From positions 1 to 64,000 of the forward strand of contig NZ_WOWS01000008.1 of NCBI RefSeq assembly GCF_009741275.1: a stretch of DNA of 64,000 bases, written 5' to 3'. Positions within the stretch are counted from its first letter, which is position 1. The number at the start of each line of letters is the position of its first letter. Positions 26,548 to 37,311 of this stretch are shown here, in pieces. This stretch comes from Winogradskyella endarachnes. Lineage in GTDB: Bacteria > Bacteroidota > Bacteroidia > Flavobacteriales > Flavobacteriaceae. Below the pieces are notes generated by a model. The model ran no database searches. It saw only the letters and a list, made by a program, of their open reading frames with translations, and had not been told where the DNA came from. Both the position numbers and the translations under genes were made by a program.

Positions 26548-28815
26548 TTAAGCATTCTCTTTCTTTATTAAATTTAATGCAGAACCTTCATTATACCAAT
26601 CAATTTGTGCTTGATTATAAGTGTGGTTTAGAACAATAGTATCTTTGCTTCCATCTGCATGAACAACTTCTACATTTAGAGGCTTATCTGGTGCAAACTC
26701 ATTTAAATCTAAGAAGTTAAATGTATCATCTTCTTGAATTAAATCGTAATCTGTTTCATTTGCAAAAGTTAAACCTAACATACCTTGCTTCTTAAGGTTT
26801 GTTTCATGAATACGTGCAAAAGATTTTACAATAACAGCTACAACTCCGAGATGTCTTGGCTCCATGGCTGCATGCTCTCTAGAAGATCCTTCTCCATAGT
26901 TATGATCCCCAACAACAATAGATTTAATATTAGCTGCTTTATATGCTCTTGCAGTATCTGGTACACCTCCAAAATCTCCTGTTAATTGATTTTTAACAAA
27001 ATTCGTTTTCTTTCCAAAAGCATTTACAGCTCCAATTAAACAATTGTTAGAAATATTATCTAGATGACCTCTAAACCGTAACCATGGTCCTGCCATAGAA
27101 ATATGGTCTGTTGTACATTTTCCGAACGCTTTAATTAATAATTTAGCTCCTTTTATCTCATTTCCAATAGGTTCAAAAGGGGTTAATAACTGCAATCTCT
27201 CTGAAGTAGGGCTAACAGAAACTACTACATTACTTCCATCTTCTACAGGCGCCAAATAACCGTTTTCTTTCACTTCAAACCCTTTAGGTGGTAATTCCCA
27301 TCCTGTTGGCTCTTCAAACATTACTTCTTCACCATTTTCGTTTATTAATTTATCCGTCATTGGATTAAAATCTAAACGACCTGCAACCGCAATAGCAGCG
27401 GTTAATTCTGGAGAGGCGACAAAAGCATGTGTATTTGGGTTACCATCTGCACGTTTTGCAAAATTTCTATTAAATGAATGTACTATACTATTTTTAGGAG
27501 CATTTTTTGGGTCACTATATCTTGCCCATTGCCCTATGCAAGGTCCGCATGCATTAGTAAAAATTTTTGCATCTAATTCTTCAAAAATTCCTAAAATTCC
27601 ATCTCTATCTGCTGTATATCTTACTTGCTCAGAACCGGGATTAATACCTAATTCTGCTTTCATTTTTAACCCTTTATCCAAGGCTTGTTGTGCTATAGAT
27701 GAAGCTCTAGATAAATCCTCGTAAGATGAATTAGTACAAGACCCTATTAAACCCCATTCTACTTGTATAGGCCAATCGTTAGCTTTAGCCTTTTCTGTCA
27801 TTTCTTTTCCGGCTGTTGTTGATAAGTCTGGTGTAAATGGGCCATTTAATAACGGGCCTAGTTTAGATAAATCTATCTCTATAACTTGATCAAAATAAGC
27901 TTCTGGATTTTCATAGACCTCTGCATCACCCGTTAAATAAGATTTAATTTTGTTAGCCGCATCTGCTATATCTGCTCTATCAGTTGCTCGTAAATAGCGT
28001 TCCATAGAATCATCGTATCCAAAAGTAGAGGTTGTAGCTCCTATTTCTGCGCCCATATTACATATTGTTCCTTTTCCTGTGCAAGACATTGCAGTTGCCC
28101 CAGGACCAAAATATTCTACAATTGCTCCTGTTCCTCCTTTTACAGTTAAAATTTCTGCCACTTTTAATATAACATCCTTAGGTGCTGTCCATCCCGATAG
28201 TTTTCCTGTTAATTTAACACCAATTAATTTAGGGAATTTAAGTTCCCAAGGCATGCCGGCCATTACGTCTACTGCATCTGCTCCACCTACTCCAATAGCT
28301 ACCATTCCTAATCCACCAGCATTAACAGTATGAGAATCTGTACCTATCATCATACCTCCAGGGAAAGCATAATTTTCTAAAACTACTTGGTGAATAATAC
28401 CTGCGCCAGGTTTCCAAAAGCCAATTCCGTATTTATTAGATACCGACTCTAAGAAATTAAATACCTCGCTACTAGTATTATTAGCATGTTTTAAATCTGT
28501 CTCAGCTCCATCTTTTGCTTGTATTAAATGATCACAATGCACAGTTGTTGGTACGGCAACTTTAGGCTTACCAGCTTGCATAAACTGTAATAAAGCCATT
28601 TGTGCAGTTGCATCTTGACATGCAACACGATCTGGAGCAAAATCTACATAATCTTTTCCTCTTGTGAATTCTGTACTAGGTTTTCCGTCCCATAAGTGTG
28701 AGTAAAGAATCTTCTCTGAAAGCGTTAAAGGCTTACCAACAATTTCCTTAGCTGCATCAACACGCTCTTTTATTTTGCTGTAAACACCTTTAATCATATC
28801 AATATCAAATGCCAT
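26548..28815 (-). CDS. acn: aconitate hydratase, mitochondrial/AcnA type
   Basis: Iron-sulfur enzyme of the TCA cycle interconverting citrate and isocitrate. The 755 residues resemble the mitochondrial-type enzyme: cluster-binding cysteines in [12 protein letters not shown] and [12 protein letters not shown], the [12 protein letters not shown] region, and the swivel domain with [22 protein letters not shown]. Length is right for this class. A second, structurally different aconitase (AcnB type) lies just upstream on the same strand, separated by about 210 bases and a strong terminator, so the two are independent transcription units. Confidence 0.96.
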   Translation of the reverse strand: MAFDIDMIKGVYSKIKERVDAAKEIVGKPLTLSEKILYSHLWDGKPSTEFTRGKDYVDFAPDRVACQDATAQMALLQFMQAGKPKVAVPTTVHCDHLIQAKDGAETDLKHANNTSSEVFNFLESVSNKYGIGFWKPGAGIIHQVVLENYAFPGGMMIGTDSHTVNAGGLGMVAIGVGGADAVDVMAGMPWELKFPKLIGVKLTGKLSGWTAPKDVILKVAEILTVKGGTGAIVEYFGPGATAMSCTGKGTICNMGAEIGATTSTFGYDDSMERYLRATDRADIADAANKIKSYLTGDAEVYENPEAYFDQVIEIDLSKLGPLLNGPFTPDLSTTAGKEMTEKAKANDWPIQVEWGLIGSCTNSSYEDLSRASSIAQQALDKGLKMKAELGINPGSEQVRYTADRDGILGIFEELDAKIFTNACGPCIGQWARYSDPKNAPKNSIVHSFNRNFAKRADGNPNTHAFVASPELTAAIAVAGRLDFNPMTDKLINENGEEVMFEEPTGWELPPKGFEVKENGYLAPVEDGSNVVVSVSPTSERLQLLTPFEPIGNEIKGAKLLIKAFGKCTTDHISMAGPWLRFRGHLDNISNNCLIGAVNAFGKKTNFVKNQLTGDFGGVPDTARAYKAANIKSIVVGDHNYGEGSSREHAAMEPRHLGVVAVIVKSFARIHETNLKKQGMLGLTFANETDYDLIQEDDTFNFLDLNEFAPDKPLNVEVVHADGSKDTIVLNHTYNQAQIDWYNEGSALNLIKKENA

Positions 28816-28973
28816 AGTATTTTATTTTTTTTATTGTTTCCACTAATATACAAAATGCAATATGACTTTAAAAGTGAATAACATATATATATCAGTATAG
28901 TAGCATAGGTATAATCTATTACTAATATTTTTAAATTGATCTACTACCGATTACCTACATTATTAAATTTTAA

Positions 28974-29010
28974 ATAAAAAAAAGCTCGAATCAATGATTC
29001 GAGCTTTTGT
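28974..29010 (-). terminator. terminator of acnB
   Basis: Perfect 14-pair inverted repeat AAAAGCTCGAATCA / TGATTCGAGCTTTT with a tight loop and flanking A/T runs, 20 bases after the acnB stop. Confidence 0.9.
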
Positions 29011-29029
29011 TAATAATTATTATAAATAC

Positions 29030-31804
29030 TTATCTTACTAATTGCTTCGTAGAAGGCTTAAATTTTGTTAATACAATGCCATCTACTGCAGCTTCATATT
29101 CCGCCATTGTAGGTGTTCTTCCTAAAATAGTTGAAAGTACAACTACTGGAGTAGATGATAGTAAAGATTCTCCTTTTTTATCACCAGTATCTTTTACAAC
29201 TCTACCCTGAAATAAACGTGTAGAGGTTGCCATAACCGTATCTCCAGGTTCTGCTTTTTCTTGATTACCCATACAAAGGTTACATCCTGGACGCTCTAAA
29301 TATAACATATTCTCATACTTAGTACGAGCTAATCCTTTTGGAGCATTGTCATCAAACTCAAACCCTGAATATCTTTGTAGTACTTCCCAATCTCCTTCTT
29401 CTTTTAACTCATCTACAATATTATAAGTAGGTGGCGCAACTACTAATGGTGCTTTAAATTCTACTTTACCATGTTGTGCTTCAACATTTTTTAACATTTG
29501 CGCTAATATTTTCATATCACCTTTATGAACCATACAAGACCCTACAAATCCTAAGTCTACTTTTTTGGTTCCTCCATAATAAGATAAAGGACGAATATTA
29601 TCATGTGTATAACGCTTAGAAACATCTTCATTATTAACATCTGGATCTGCAATCATTGGTTCTGCAATCTCATCTAAATCAATAATAACTTCTGCATAAT
29701 ATTTAGCATCTGCATCTGGTCTTAAAGAAGGCTTAATGCCTGTTTTAAGCTCTGTTATTCTCGTTTCTGCTTTATCTACAAGTCCTTTAAGTACTTGTTT
29801 TTCATTATCCATACCCTTTTCAATCATGATTTGGATACGACCTTTTGCTATTTCTAATGATTCAATTAAAGTATCATCTTCAGAAATACAGATTGAAGCT
29901 TTAGCTTTCATTTCTGCAGTCCAATCTGTGAATGTAAAGGCTTCATCTGAAGTCAATGTTCCAATATGAACCTCAATCACTCGACCTTGAAATACATTTT
30001 CACCACCAAATTGTTTTAGCATTTGTTGTTGTGTAGCATGTACCACATCACGGAAATCCATGTATGACCTCATCTCACCCTTAAAGGTAACTTTTACTGA
30101 TTCAGGAATTGGCATACTTGCCTCACCCGTAGCTAATGCTAATGCTACTGTACCTGAGTCTGCTCCAAAGGCAACACCTTTAGACATACGTGTATGTGAA
30201 TCTCCTCCAATAATAATATCCCAATCACCAACAGTTATATCATTAAGAACTTTATGGATAACATCTGTCATTGGAAAATATTTTCCTTTTGGATCACGAC
30301 CAGTAATTAGACCAAAGTCGTTCATAAACTTCATTAATCTAGGAATATTGGCTTTAGATTTATCATCCCATACTGATGCAGTATGACAACCAGATTGATA
30401 AGCTCCATCTACAATTGGAGAAATAACTGTTGCAGCCATCATTTCTAGTTCTTGTGACGTCATTAAACCAGTAGTATCTTGAGAACCTACAATATTTACT
30501 TCTGCACGTACGTATGATCCTGCATGCAATGTTGCACCTGAAGTACCAACAGCATTTTTATTAAATATTTTTTCTACAGCTGTTAAACCTTGACCTTCTA
30601 TAGACACTTCTTTTGATGGCGCGTAAACTTGCGGTACATCTATACCTAATACTTTACATGCAAAAGTTTGTAATTTTTTACCAAAAACTACGGCATAAGA
30701 CCCACCAGCTTTCATGAACTCCATTTTTTGAGGCGTAAATGCTGCTGACACGTCTTTTAACTCAACATTACCGTGGTATAATTTTTTCTCTTTTGTATTT
30801 ATGGTTAATATAGTACCAGTTTCTACAGAATACATTTGTTCTAATACTGGTTCTCCATCTTCATCAACAATAGTGTTTCCGTTTTCATCTTTTTTAGATA
30901 CCCAGTTTTTAAGATCTAAACCAATACCTCCAGTTACTCCAACAGTAGTTAAAAATATTGGTGCTATACCATTTGTACCTGCAATTACTGGAGCAATATT
31001 AATAAATGGCACATAAGGACTAGACGGAATCCCTGTCCATAATGCCACATTATTGACACCTGACATTCTAGAAGAACCAACTCCCATGGTTCCTTTTTCT
31101 GCAATTAACATTACACGCTTATCTGGGTGTTTTTCTTTTAATGCCAATACTTCTTTTTGCATTTCTTTATTATGCTCAAAAATACATTGTCCGTGTAATT
31201 CTCTATCTGAACGCGAATGCGCATCACCACCTGGAGATAATAAATCTGTAGAAATATCTCCAACACCAGCTATATAAGTTACAACTTCAATTTTTTCTTC
31301 TACATCTGGAAGTTTTGTAAAAAACTCTGCTTTAGAATAACTGTCTATAATGTCTTTAGCTATTTCATTTCCATTATTATAAGCTTCTTCCAATCTGTCT
31401 GTATCTGCTTCGTAAAGAAATACCTGAGTTTTTAAAACTTCGGCAGCTTGTTTTGCTATATTTTTGTCATCCCCTAAAGCTATATCTAATAATACTTTAA
31501 CAGATGGTCCTCCTTTCATGTGAGATAATTGTTCAAAAGCAAAATCAATTGAAATTTCTGGTATAACAGATTCACCTAAAATTATTTCTTTTAAAAACTT
31601 AGATTTTACCGTTGCCGCGCTTGTGGTACCTGGTAAAACGTTATAAATAAAAAAGTTTAAAGACTCTTCTCTATACTCATTATTTGCGTCTTTAATTTGA
31701 TCTATAATAGCACTTAATAAATCAGCGCCATCAATTGGTTTTGGATGAAGACCTATAGCTTTTCTGTCTTCAATCTCTTTTAGATAATCTTTATAAATGT
31801 TCAT
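29030..31804 (-). CDS. acnB: aconitate hydratase B / 2-methylisocitrate dehydratase
   Basis: The AcnB class, 924 residues, with the N-terminal HEAT-like domain (about 1-160), the swivel domain placed before the catalytic domains (opposite to AcnA), and cluster cysteines in FVGSCMVHKGD and PGCNLCMGNQEKA. It works in the TCA cycle and can act on 2-methylisocitrate. In E. coli AcnA is the stress and stationary-phase enzyme and AcnB the main growth enzyme; the same division is a guess here. A minus-strand TAGATTTG (31835-31842) is a likely promoter element. Confidence 0.96.
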   Translation of the reverse strand: MNIYKDYLKEIEDRKAIGLHPKPIDGADLLSAIIDQIKDANNEYREESLNFFIYNVLPGTTSAATVKSKFLKEIILGESVIPEISIDFAFEQLSHMKGGPSVKVLLDIALGDDKNIAKQAAEVLKTQVFLYEADTDRLEEAYNNGNEIAKDIIDSYSKAEFFTKLPDVEEKIEVVTYIAGVGDISTDLLSPGGDAHSRSDRELHGQCIFEHNKEMQKEVLALKEKHPDKRVMLIAEKGTMGVGSSRMSGVNNVALWTGIPSSPYVPFINIAPVIAGTNGIAPIFLTTVGVTGGIGLDLKNWVSKKDENGNTIVDEDGEPVLEQMYSVETGTILTINTKEKKLYHGNVELKDVSAAFTPQKMEFMKAGGSYAVVFGKKLQTFACKVLGIDVPQVYAPSKEVSIEGQGLTAVEKIFNKNAVGTSGATLHAGSYVRAEVNIVGSQDTTGLMTSQELEMMAATVISPIVDGAYQSGCHTASVWDDKSKANIPRLMKFMNDFGLITGRDPKGKYFPMTDVIHKVLNDITVGDWDIIIGGDSHTRMSKGVAFGADSGTVALALATGEASMPIPESVKVTFKGEMRSYMDFRDVVHATQQQMLKQFGGENVFQGRVIEVHIGTLTSDEAFTFTDWTAEMKAKASICISEDDTLIESLEIAKGRIQIMIEKGMDNEKQVLKGLVDKAETRITELKTGIKPSLRPDADAKYYAEVIIDLDEIAEPMIADPDVNNEDVSKRYTHDNIRPLSYYGGTKKVDLGFVGSCMVHKGDMKILAQMLKNVEAQHGKVEFKAPLVVAPPTYNIVDELKEEGDWEVLQRYSGFEFDDNAPKGLARTKYENMLYLERPGCNLCMGNQEKAEPGDTVMATSTRLFQGRVVKDTGDKKGESLLSSTPVVVLSTILGRTPTMAEYEAAVDGIVLTKFKPSTKQLVR

Positions 31805-31834
31805 ATATTAGAGTTATTTCTTTTTAAAAGGACA

Positions 31835-31842
31835 CAAATCTA
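31835..31842 (-). promoter_or_regulatory. acnB -7 element
   Basis: CAAATCTA on the plus strand, TAGATTTG on the minus strand, matching TAnnTTTG about 31 bases before the acnB ATG. No clear -33 TTG. The rest of the gap up to 32053 is AT-rich with nothing else recognised. Confidence 0.5.
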
Positions 31843-32053
31843 CAAATTAAAAGAGTAATTAAAAAATATGTAACAAAATTGGAGTGAGAATAAAAAAAAA
31901 CCACAAATAATCTATTTTCTTTGAGGGCAAATAAGTATTTAACAGAAAATATTATTAATACTCAATATTTTAACAAATTTGCAAATTTTCACAATTAATA
32001 CGTTATAGTTATTAAATTATAACGATTATAAATAGCTACAATAAAGGTAGAGT

Positions 32054-33007
32054 TTAAAATAAATTTTGAATAATAGCTTCGTCTGTAATACCTTCAGCTT
32101 CGGCTTTAAAATTTTTAATAATACGATGTCTTAAAATACCAATGGCAACAGCTTGGACATCTTCTATATCTGGTGAAAATTTTCCTTTTGTTGCTGCATA
32201 GGTTTTTGCACCTAATATTAAGTTTTGAGAAGCTCTAGGGCCTGCGCCCCAATCTATAAATTCTTTTACAATTGGCGCTGCAGTATCTTCCTTTGGTCTT
32301 GTTTTAGCTACTAAAGACACCGCATACTCTATAACATTATCTGCCACGGGAATACGACGTATGACGTTTTGAAAATCTATTATTTCTTCTGCCGTAAACA
32401 AAGCATTTACAGTTGTTTTCACGTCTGTAGTGGTAGCTTTTACAACATTAACTTCTTCTTTAAATGTTGGGTATTTTAAATTTATAGCAAACATAAATCG
32501 GTCTAATTGGGCTTCTGGTAAAGGATATGTACCTTCTTGCTCAATAGGATTTTGAGTTGCTAAAACAAAATAAGGCAAATTTAACTTATATTGATGCCCA
32601 GCCACGGTAACGGACCTTTCTTGCATTGCTTCTAATAAAGCAGCCTGTGTTTTTGGAGGTGTTCTATTAATTTCATCTGCTAGAATAATATTGGAAAAAA
32701 TAGGTCCTTTTATAAACTTGAACTGTCTATTTTCATCTAAAATTTCACTACCAAGTATATCACTTGGCATTAAGTCTGGTGTAAATTGAATACGTTTAAA
32801 ATCTAATCCTAATGCTTTAGATATTGTATTTACCATTAAGGTTTTTGCTAAACCAGGAACACCTATTAAAAGTGAATGTCCTCCAGAAAAAATAGATATT
32901 AATATTTGATCTACAACCTCTTCTTGACCAATAATAATTTTAGCTACTTCCTCTTTTAAAGCAGCAAATTTCTTTACAAAGTTTTCAATTTTAGCAACGT
33001 CAGACAT
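32054..33007 (-). CDS. MoxR-family AAA+ ATPase
   Basis: A 317-residue AAA+ ATPase with Walker A GVPGLAKT, Walker B IILADEINR, sensor 1 LATQNPIEQEGTYPLPEAQLDRF and the C-terminal lid domain. MoxR proteins act as chaperones that load cofactors or assemble complexes, usually next to von Willebrand factor A-domain genes. No such partner is nearby; instead it follows the row of periplasmic isomerase-type genes by 6 bases and is probably cotranscribed with them. The partner is therefore open. Confidence 0.92.
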   Translation of the reverse strand: MSDVAKIENFVKKFAALKEEVAKIIIGQEEVVDQILISIFSGGHSLLIGVPGLAKTLMVNTISKALGLDFKRIQFTPDLMPSDILGSEILDENRQFKFIKGPIFSNIILADEINRTPPKTQAALLEAMQERSVTVAGHQYKLNLPYFVLATQNPIEQEGTYPLPEAQLDRFMFAINLKYPTFKEEVNVVKATTTDVKTTVNALFTAEEIIDFQNVIRRIPVADNVIEYAVSLVAKTRPKEDTAAPIVKEFIDWGAGPRASQNLILGAKTYAATKGKFSPDIEDVQAVAIGILRHRIIKNFKAEAEGITDEAIIQNLF

Positions 33008-33013
33008 AAGCTA

Positions 33014-34453
33014 TTATTTTTTTAACCAGTTACTTTGAAAATCACAATCTCTATACTCACCATTAATTTTAATGTAAGTTTCTGAGATGGTTTTTTTCTG
33101 CCATTCTTCAACAGCTTTAATCTGTTTATCTTGTAATGCTAAATTTTTTATTTTTAAATAATCTTTTGCAAAGTCTGCTTCATGATCATCAATACGATCT
33201 GTTACCGTTAAAATCTTAAATTTAATTCTATTAATACGATCCTCATCTTGTAAAACTTCACTAATTTCTCCATCTTTTAAATCTTGAATTTGAGAATATA
33301 ATTCTGGCTCAATTCTTGTTAATTCAAAATTAAAATCTTGGGTCGTAGGATTTGTTAATTGGCCTCCTTCGTATTTAGATTCTTCCTCATCACTAAACTC
33401 TCTTGCAGCTTCAGCAAAAGTTAAAGTTCCGTCTAAAATTTTCTTTCTAACTTCTTCTATTTCATCCTTTGCTTTTTTAATAGCTTCTTGAGTTATTTCT
33501 GGACGCAATAAAATGTGCCTAACATCGTACTCTTGCCCTCTAATTTTCTCTAAATAAATAATGTGAAAACCAAAGTCCGTTTCAAAAGGCTCTGAAATTT
33601 CGCCTTCTTGCATAGAAAAAGCAACATTTCTAAACTCTTTAACCATTCTTGGCCGTTTTCTGTTTAGTGTGTATTTACCACCTGTTGATTTAGAAGCTGT
33701 ATCATCTGTATAAAATAGAACTTTAGTTGTGAAGCTAGATCCGTTTTCTTCAACATCTGTTTTAAACCCTTTTAGTTTATCTATTACAGCTTGTTTTGCT
33801 TCTTCTGTTACCTCAGGTATAACAACAATTTGGGCTATTTTTAACTCTGTACCAAATGTAGGTCTTTCGTCTTTTGGAATTTCATTAAAAAATGTACGAA
33901 CCTCTTCTGGTGTTACTTCTATATCACCTGTAACTTTAGCCTGCATTTCTTGGGCGAGATAATTGTTTTTGTTTATCTCATACATTTCATCTTTTAAAGC
34001 TTGCTCGGAGTCTTTTTTGTAATACTCTAGCATTTTCTCTAAATCACCATTAAGTTGACTTAATATACCCTGAAATTGCTGATCAACACGCGATTGAATC
34101 TGTAGTTCATTTACCATTATACTATCTTGAATAGCTTGGTGTGCATATAATTTACTTTCTAGCAAACTACCAAAAAGCTCACATCTTGTTAAATCTCCTA
34201 AATCTGCTCCTTGCGCCTTAAATTGCTCAATTTCTCTATCTAAATCAGACTCTAATAATATAAAATCGCCAACAACAGCTGCTACACCATCTGCTTTAAT
34301 ACGTGTTTTATTAGAAACAGTGTCTTTAACTTTTTCTAAAGTTGGTTTTTCGTCTTCAATAATCTCTTGAGCATTGATAAAACCGAAGAACATAATGCAA
34401 ACCAAAAAGGTCGCTTTAGTTATAAATTTGAAATTGATTGTTTTTAATAGCAT
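33014..34453 (-). CDS. SurA-like periplasmic chaperone/prolyl isomerase
   Basis: About 479 residues with a signal peptide (ATFLVCIMFFGFINAQ). The N-terminal part resembles the SurA chaperone domain (VGDFILLESDLDREIEQFKAQG), followed by two parvulin (PpiC) domains: KIAQIVVIPEV to FGFHIIYLEKI, and YDVRHILLRPEI with FAEAAREFSDEE...GGQL. It should carry unfolded outer-membrane proteins across the periplasm. The frame opens at 34468, but ATG 34453 gives the better signal peptide; it overlaps the upstream lipoprotein gene by 38 bases. Middle-to-last position in a four-gene minus-strand operon. Confidence 0.9.
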   Translation of the reverse strand: MLLKTINFKFITKATFLVCIMFFGFINAQEIIEDEKPTLEKVKDTVSNKTRIKADGVAAVVGDFILLESDLDREIEQFKAQGADLGDLTRCELFGSLLESKLYAHQAIQDSIMVNELQIQSRVDQQFQGILSQLNGDLEKMLEYYKKDSEQALKDEMYEINKNNYLAQEMQAKVTGDIEVTPEEVRTFFNEIPKDERPTFGTELKIAQIVVIPEVTEEAKQAVIDKLKGFKTDVEENGSSFTTKVLFYTDDTASKSTGGKYTLNRKRPRMVKEFRNVAFSMQEGEISEPFETDFGFHIIYLEKIRGQEYDVRHILLRPEITQEAIKKAKDEIEEVRKKILDGTLTFAEAAREFSDEEESKYEGGQLTNPTTQDFNFELTRIEPELYSQIQDLKDGEISEVLQDEDRINRIKFKILTVTDRIDDHEADFAKDYLKIKNLALQDKQIKAVEEWQKKTISETYIKINGEYRDCDFQSNWLKK

Positions 34454-35267
34454 CTTTTGTAATATCATTTTCTAATTGCTTGATGAGCTCTAATTTCCTT
34501 TTGTTAATAACAATTTTTTTTATCGATGAATTTACATAATTCAAAGGTGCATAATCATTTTGAAGTCGCACGTCATTAACTTGCATCAAATATAGGTTTA
34601 ATGAATCTTTGAGTTGTAAGAAATTAGTTTTTTTTAACAGTTGATTTTTATTAGCTTCAGTTATTATAGGAATTTTATCTGCTACACGATTCAGTTTTAA
34701 CCAAAGTGAATCATTTAAAGCATACGAAACAAATTGTACCGAAATAGAATCTAAATAGCTCTTATCTTGTGCTTTAAATCGTTTAAATCGTTTTTTTATA
34801 GTGTCTAAATTTACCGGATTTAATGGTAAACTAATATATCTAAATTGTATTAAATCGTCATTAAGCTTGAAAGATTCTTTATTTTCTTGGTAAAACAATT
34901 GTGCTTCTTCTGGCTGCACTAACGTATCAATATTTTTTTTTACTAAACCTTCTAAATATGCCTTTGTAAATAAATCTACTTTGTATTGCTCTACTAATTT
35001 AGAAAAATCGGACTGCTTTTCTTCAGATAAATTAACCAAGGCACCATCCATTAAAAGTAATTGTCTTGCCCATCGATTTACATAAGCATTTACTATTAGT
35101 GTACTATCTTCTTTAGAAGTTCCTTTTGGCACAATGTCTTCTAAATCTTCTTTATAAAGATAAGTTTCATTAACTCTAGCAATAGGCTTACGGTCGTCAG
35201 ATTTTTTAAAAAAATCACAACTTGTAAAAAGTAAACTTATTAGTACTATGTATATAATATTTTTCAA
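34416..35267 (-). CDS. lipoprotein related to periplasmic prolyl isomerases, no catalytic domain seen
   Basis: A 283-residue lipoprotein: LLFTS-Cys17 then DFFKKSDDRKP. The start of the mature part (RKPIARVNETYLYKEDLEDIVPKGTSKEDS) resembles the N-terminal chaperone part of PpiC/SurA-type proteins, but I cannot find a parvulin domain (no H-I-L/FG-hH pattern), so it is probably a chaperone subunit without isomerase activity. It lies between two genes that do have parvulin domains, 10 bases after one and overlapping the other by 38 bases. Confidence 0.75.
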   Translation of the reverse strand: MKNIIYIVLISLLFTSCDFFKKSDDRKPIARVNETYLYKEDLEDIVPKGTSKEDSTLIVNAYVNRWARQLLLMDGALVNLSEEKQSDFSKLVEQYKVDLFTKAYLEGLVKKNIDTLVQPEEAQLFYQENKESFKLNDDLIQFRYISLPLNPVNLDTIKKRFKRFKAQDKSYLDSISVQFVSYALNDSLWLKLNRVADKIPIITEANKNQLLKKTNFLQLKDSLNLYLMQVNDVRLQNDYAPLNYVNSSIKKIVINKRKLELIKQLENDITKDAIKNNQFQIYN

Positions 35268-35277
35268 TTAAACGTAT

Positions 35278-37227
35278 TTAATTTATTAATTTAGATTTAA
35301 CTGATTTTAATACACCATCGTTTATTTGCACATTATAACGACTGTATAAATCTTGAATCCAATTTGATTCTAATACGGCTTGATAATCATTAACAACAAG
35401 TCCTCTCGCTTCCTCAAACGTTTTAACTCTAGAAGGTATTACTTCTTTAACGTTAATAATATGATAGGCTTCATTGTGATTGTTATATACATCTGAAAGT
35501 CCTTGTTTTGCTTTAAAATCTGTTGGTAGTATAGGATTGGTAACGTTATAAATCCCTTTAGTAAATATCACATTTTCTTGATCATTTTTATTTAAGGCTT
35601 CCTTTATTTCTTCTTCAGATTTTCCTTTTTTCATAAGTTTGCGGAGCTTCTTTAAATTAGATTTATCTGAAGAAGTTGCTATTACAACATCTACTCTATC
35701 TTCCCACTTATAGTTAGATTTATTATCGTTATAGTAGGTTTCTAAACCTAATGTGTCTTTAGACGCTTTGTTCCAGATTTCTTTTTCCATTAAATCAAAC
35801 AATAAAAGACCATCTCTATACTCCTTTAAAATATTTGCATAATCCTTGTTTTCTAATTCTAGATTCTCCTCTCTGTATTTAAAAACAGAGGTTTCAAAAA
35901 AGGCATCAAATTCTTTATCTACAATGGTAGCAAAAGGTAATTTATTATTTGCATAAAGACGTTGAGAATTAAATAGGTGTTTTGCAAAAGCGTTGTAAGT
36001 AAAAGGACTGTTATTAATAGTAAAAATTGGTTCTGCTTTATTTAAATCTTTTGGTACTTCCCAGCCACGTGTATAAAACTTATCATTTAATAAATTAGTA
36101 AAATAAGATTTTGCCTTTGAGTTATACTCTATTTTGTATTTTTTCTTCAGCTTAGCAAGCATTGCCTCATTAATTAATTTAGACCTAGAGTCTCTTTTTA
36201 CACGTGTTACTAAAAATGCTTTAACATCTTCAAAAGGTGCTATTTCTTTTAAATCTATGCGTTTTACAATGTGCCAACCGTAAGCAGTTTTAAACGGTTT
36301 GCTGTAATCTCCATTATTTTTTAAACTAAAGGCTTCATCTTCAAATTTAGTAGAACTCAACTGACCACTTTTAAAAGGTGTTAACTTACCACCATTATTA
36401 GCAGAGCTTTTATCTTCTGAAAATTGCTTCGCTAAGGCTTCAAATGATTCACCTTGATTTAACTTTTTATAAATAGTCTGAATTCGATTTTCAGGATTTG
36501 TAAGAGAATCTTTCTGAGATTCACTAATCATTATATGTGCTGCAGTAATAGTTCCTCTTGATGTACGCTTATCATTTATCATTACAACATGATACCCAAA
36601 TTGGGTTCTAAATGGCATAGAAATTTCACCTACAGGTGTGTTATAGGCAGCCGATTCAAAATCATAAACCATTTTAAAAGCAGAAAAATAACCTAAATCT
36701 TCTAAGAAAACTGTTTCACCATTGTGCATGTCTGCCTGTACAGTTTTGTAACCTTCTTTTAAAACTCGATCTCTTATCGCCAAAACTTGGTTATATGCAG
36801 CAATTGTATCTTTAGCATTTGCATCTAAGCGAACTAGTGCATGTGATGCGTTTATATCTATTTTACTTCGCTTATAAGCTTCTTCAACTAATTCATCGGT
36901 TACTTTATTTTCTGAAATGTAATTTTTTATAAGTTGCTTTTTATATCTTGTAAACTCGCGTTTATAATTTTTGTCTTCATCTAGTTTAAGATGTTTTGCC
37001 TCCTGAAGTTTTAGTTGATATTCCGTGAATAATTTTAAATAACCATCTATATCTTTTTGGCTTTCATCTTTTACTAAATCAAGGTTTTTATTATAAACTC
37101 TTAAAAACTCTGATGCCTTAATAGACGCATCACCTACTTTCAGTAAAACTTCATCGTTTTCTTGAGAAAATGAAATGTTTAGTACCAAAAGCACTACAAA
37201 TAACCACTTAAACTTTAATGACTTCAT
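35278..37227 (-). CDS. periplasmic protein with two parvulin domains
   Basis: A 649-residue exported isomerase/chaperone (signal peptide ending LNISFS). After an N-terminal helical part come two PpiC domains, ASHALVRLDAN to FGYHVVMINDKR and ITAAHIMISES to YGWHIVKRIDLK, with the usual FxxLAKQFSED stretch in the second. The C-terminal 250 residues form another helical region of SurA type. First gene of the operon, with its own promoter at 37282-37311. Likely works in outer-membrane protein folding together with the two genes downstream. Confidence 0.88.
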   Translation of the reverse strand: MKSLKFKWLFVVLLVLNISFSQENDEVLLKVGDASIKASEFLRVYNKNLDLVKDESQKDIDGYLKLFTEYQLKLQEAKHLKLDEDKNYKREFTRYKKQLIKNYISENKVTDELVEEAYKRSKIDINASHALVRLDANAKDTIAAYNQVLAIRDRVLKEGYKTVQADMHNGETVFLEDLGYFSAFKMVYDFESAAYNTPVGEISMPFRTQFGYHVVMINDKRTSRGTITAAHIMISESQKDSLTNPENRIQTIYKKLNQGESFEALAKQFSEDKSSANNGGKLTPFKSGQLSSTKFEDEAFSLKNNGDYSKPFKTAYGWHIVKRIDLKEIAPFEDVKAFLVTRVKRDSRSKLINEAMLAKLKKKYKIEYNSKAKSYFTNLLNDKFYTRGWEVPKDLNKAEPIFTINNSPFTYNAFAKHLFNSQRLYANNKLPFATIVDKEFDAFFETSVFKYREENLELENKDYANILKEYRDGLLLFDLMEKEIWNKASKDTLGLETYYNDNKSNYKWEDRVDVVIATSSDKSNLKKLRKLMKKGKSEEEIKEALNKNDQENVIFTKGIYNVTNPILPTDFKAKQGLSDVYNNHNEAYHIINVKEVIPSRVKTFEEARGLVVNDYQAVLESNWIQDLYSRYNVQINDGVLKSVKSKLIN

Positions 37228-37281
37228 TTAAACTAACTTTTAATTTGAAACTTAATGAATTTGACTAATTTTTTGAACTGA

Positions 37282-37311
37282 GCAAAAATAACATAAATAG
37301 CTAATCTTACA
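37282..37311 (-). promoter_or_regulatory. promoter of the periplasmic isomerase operon
   Basis: Minus strand TATTTTTG (37282-37289) with TTG (37309-37311) 19 bases upstream, the Bacteroidota arrangement. The leader to the ATG at 37227 would be about 45-50 bases. Confidence 0.6.

Noticed and set aside
30060-30386. 108-codon plus-strand open frame opposite acnB
   Set aside because: Lies fully within a conserved gene, with no family pattern; antisense shadow.
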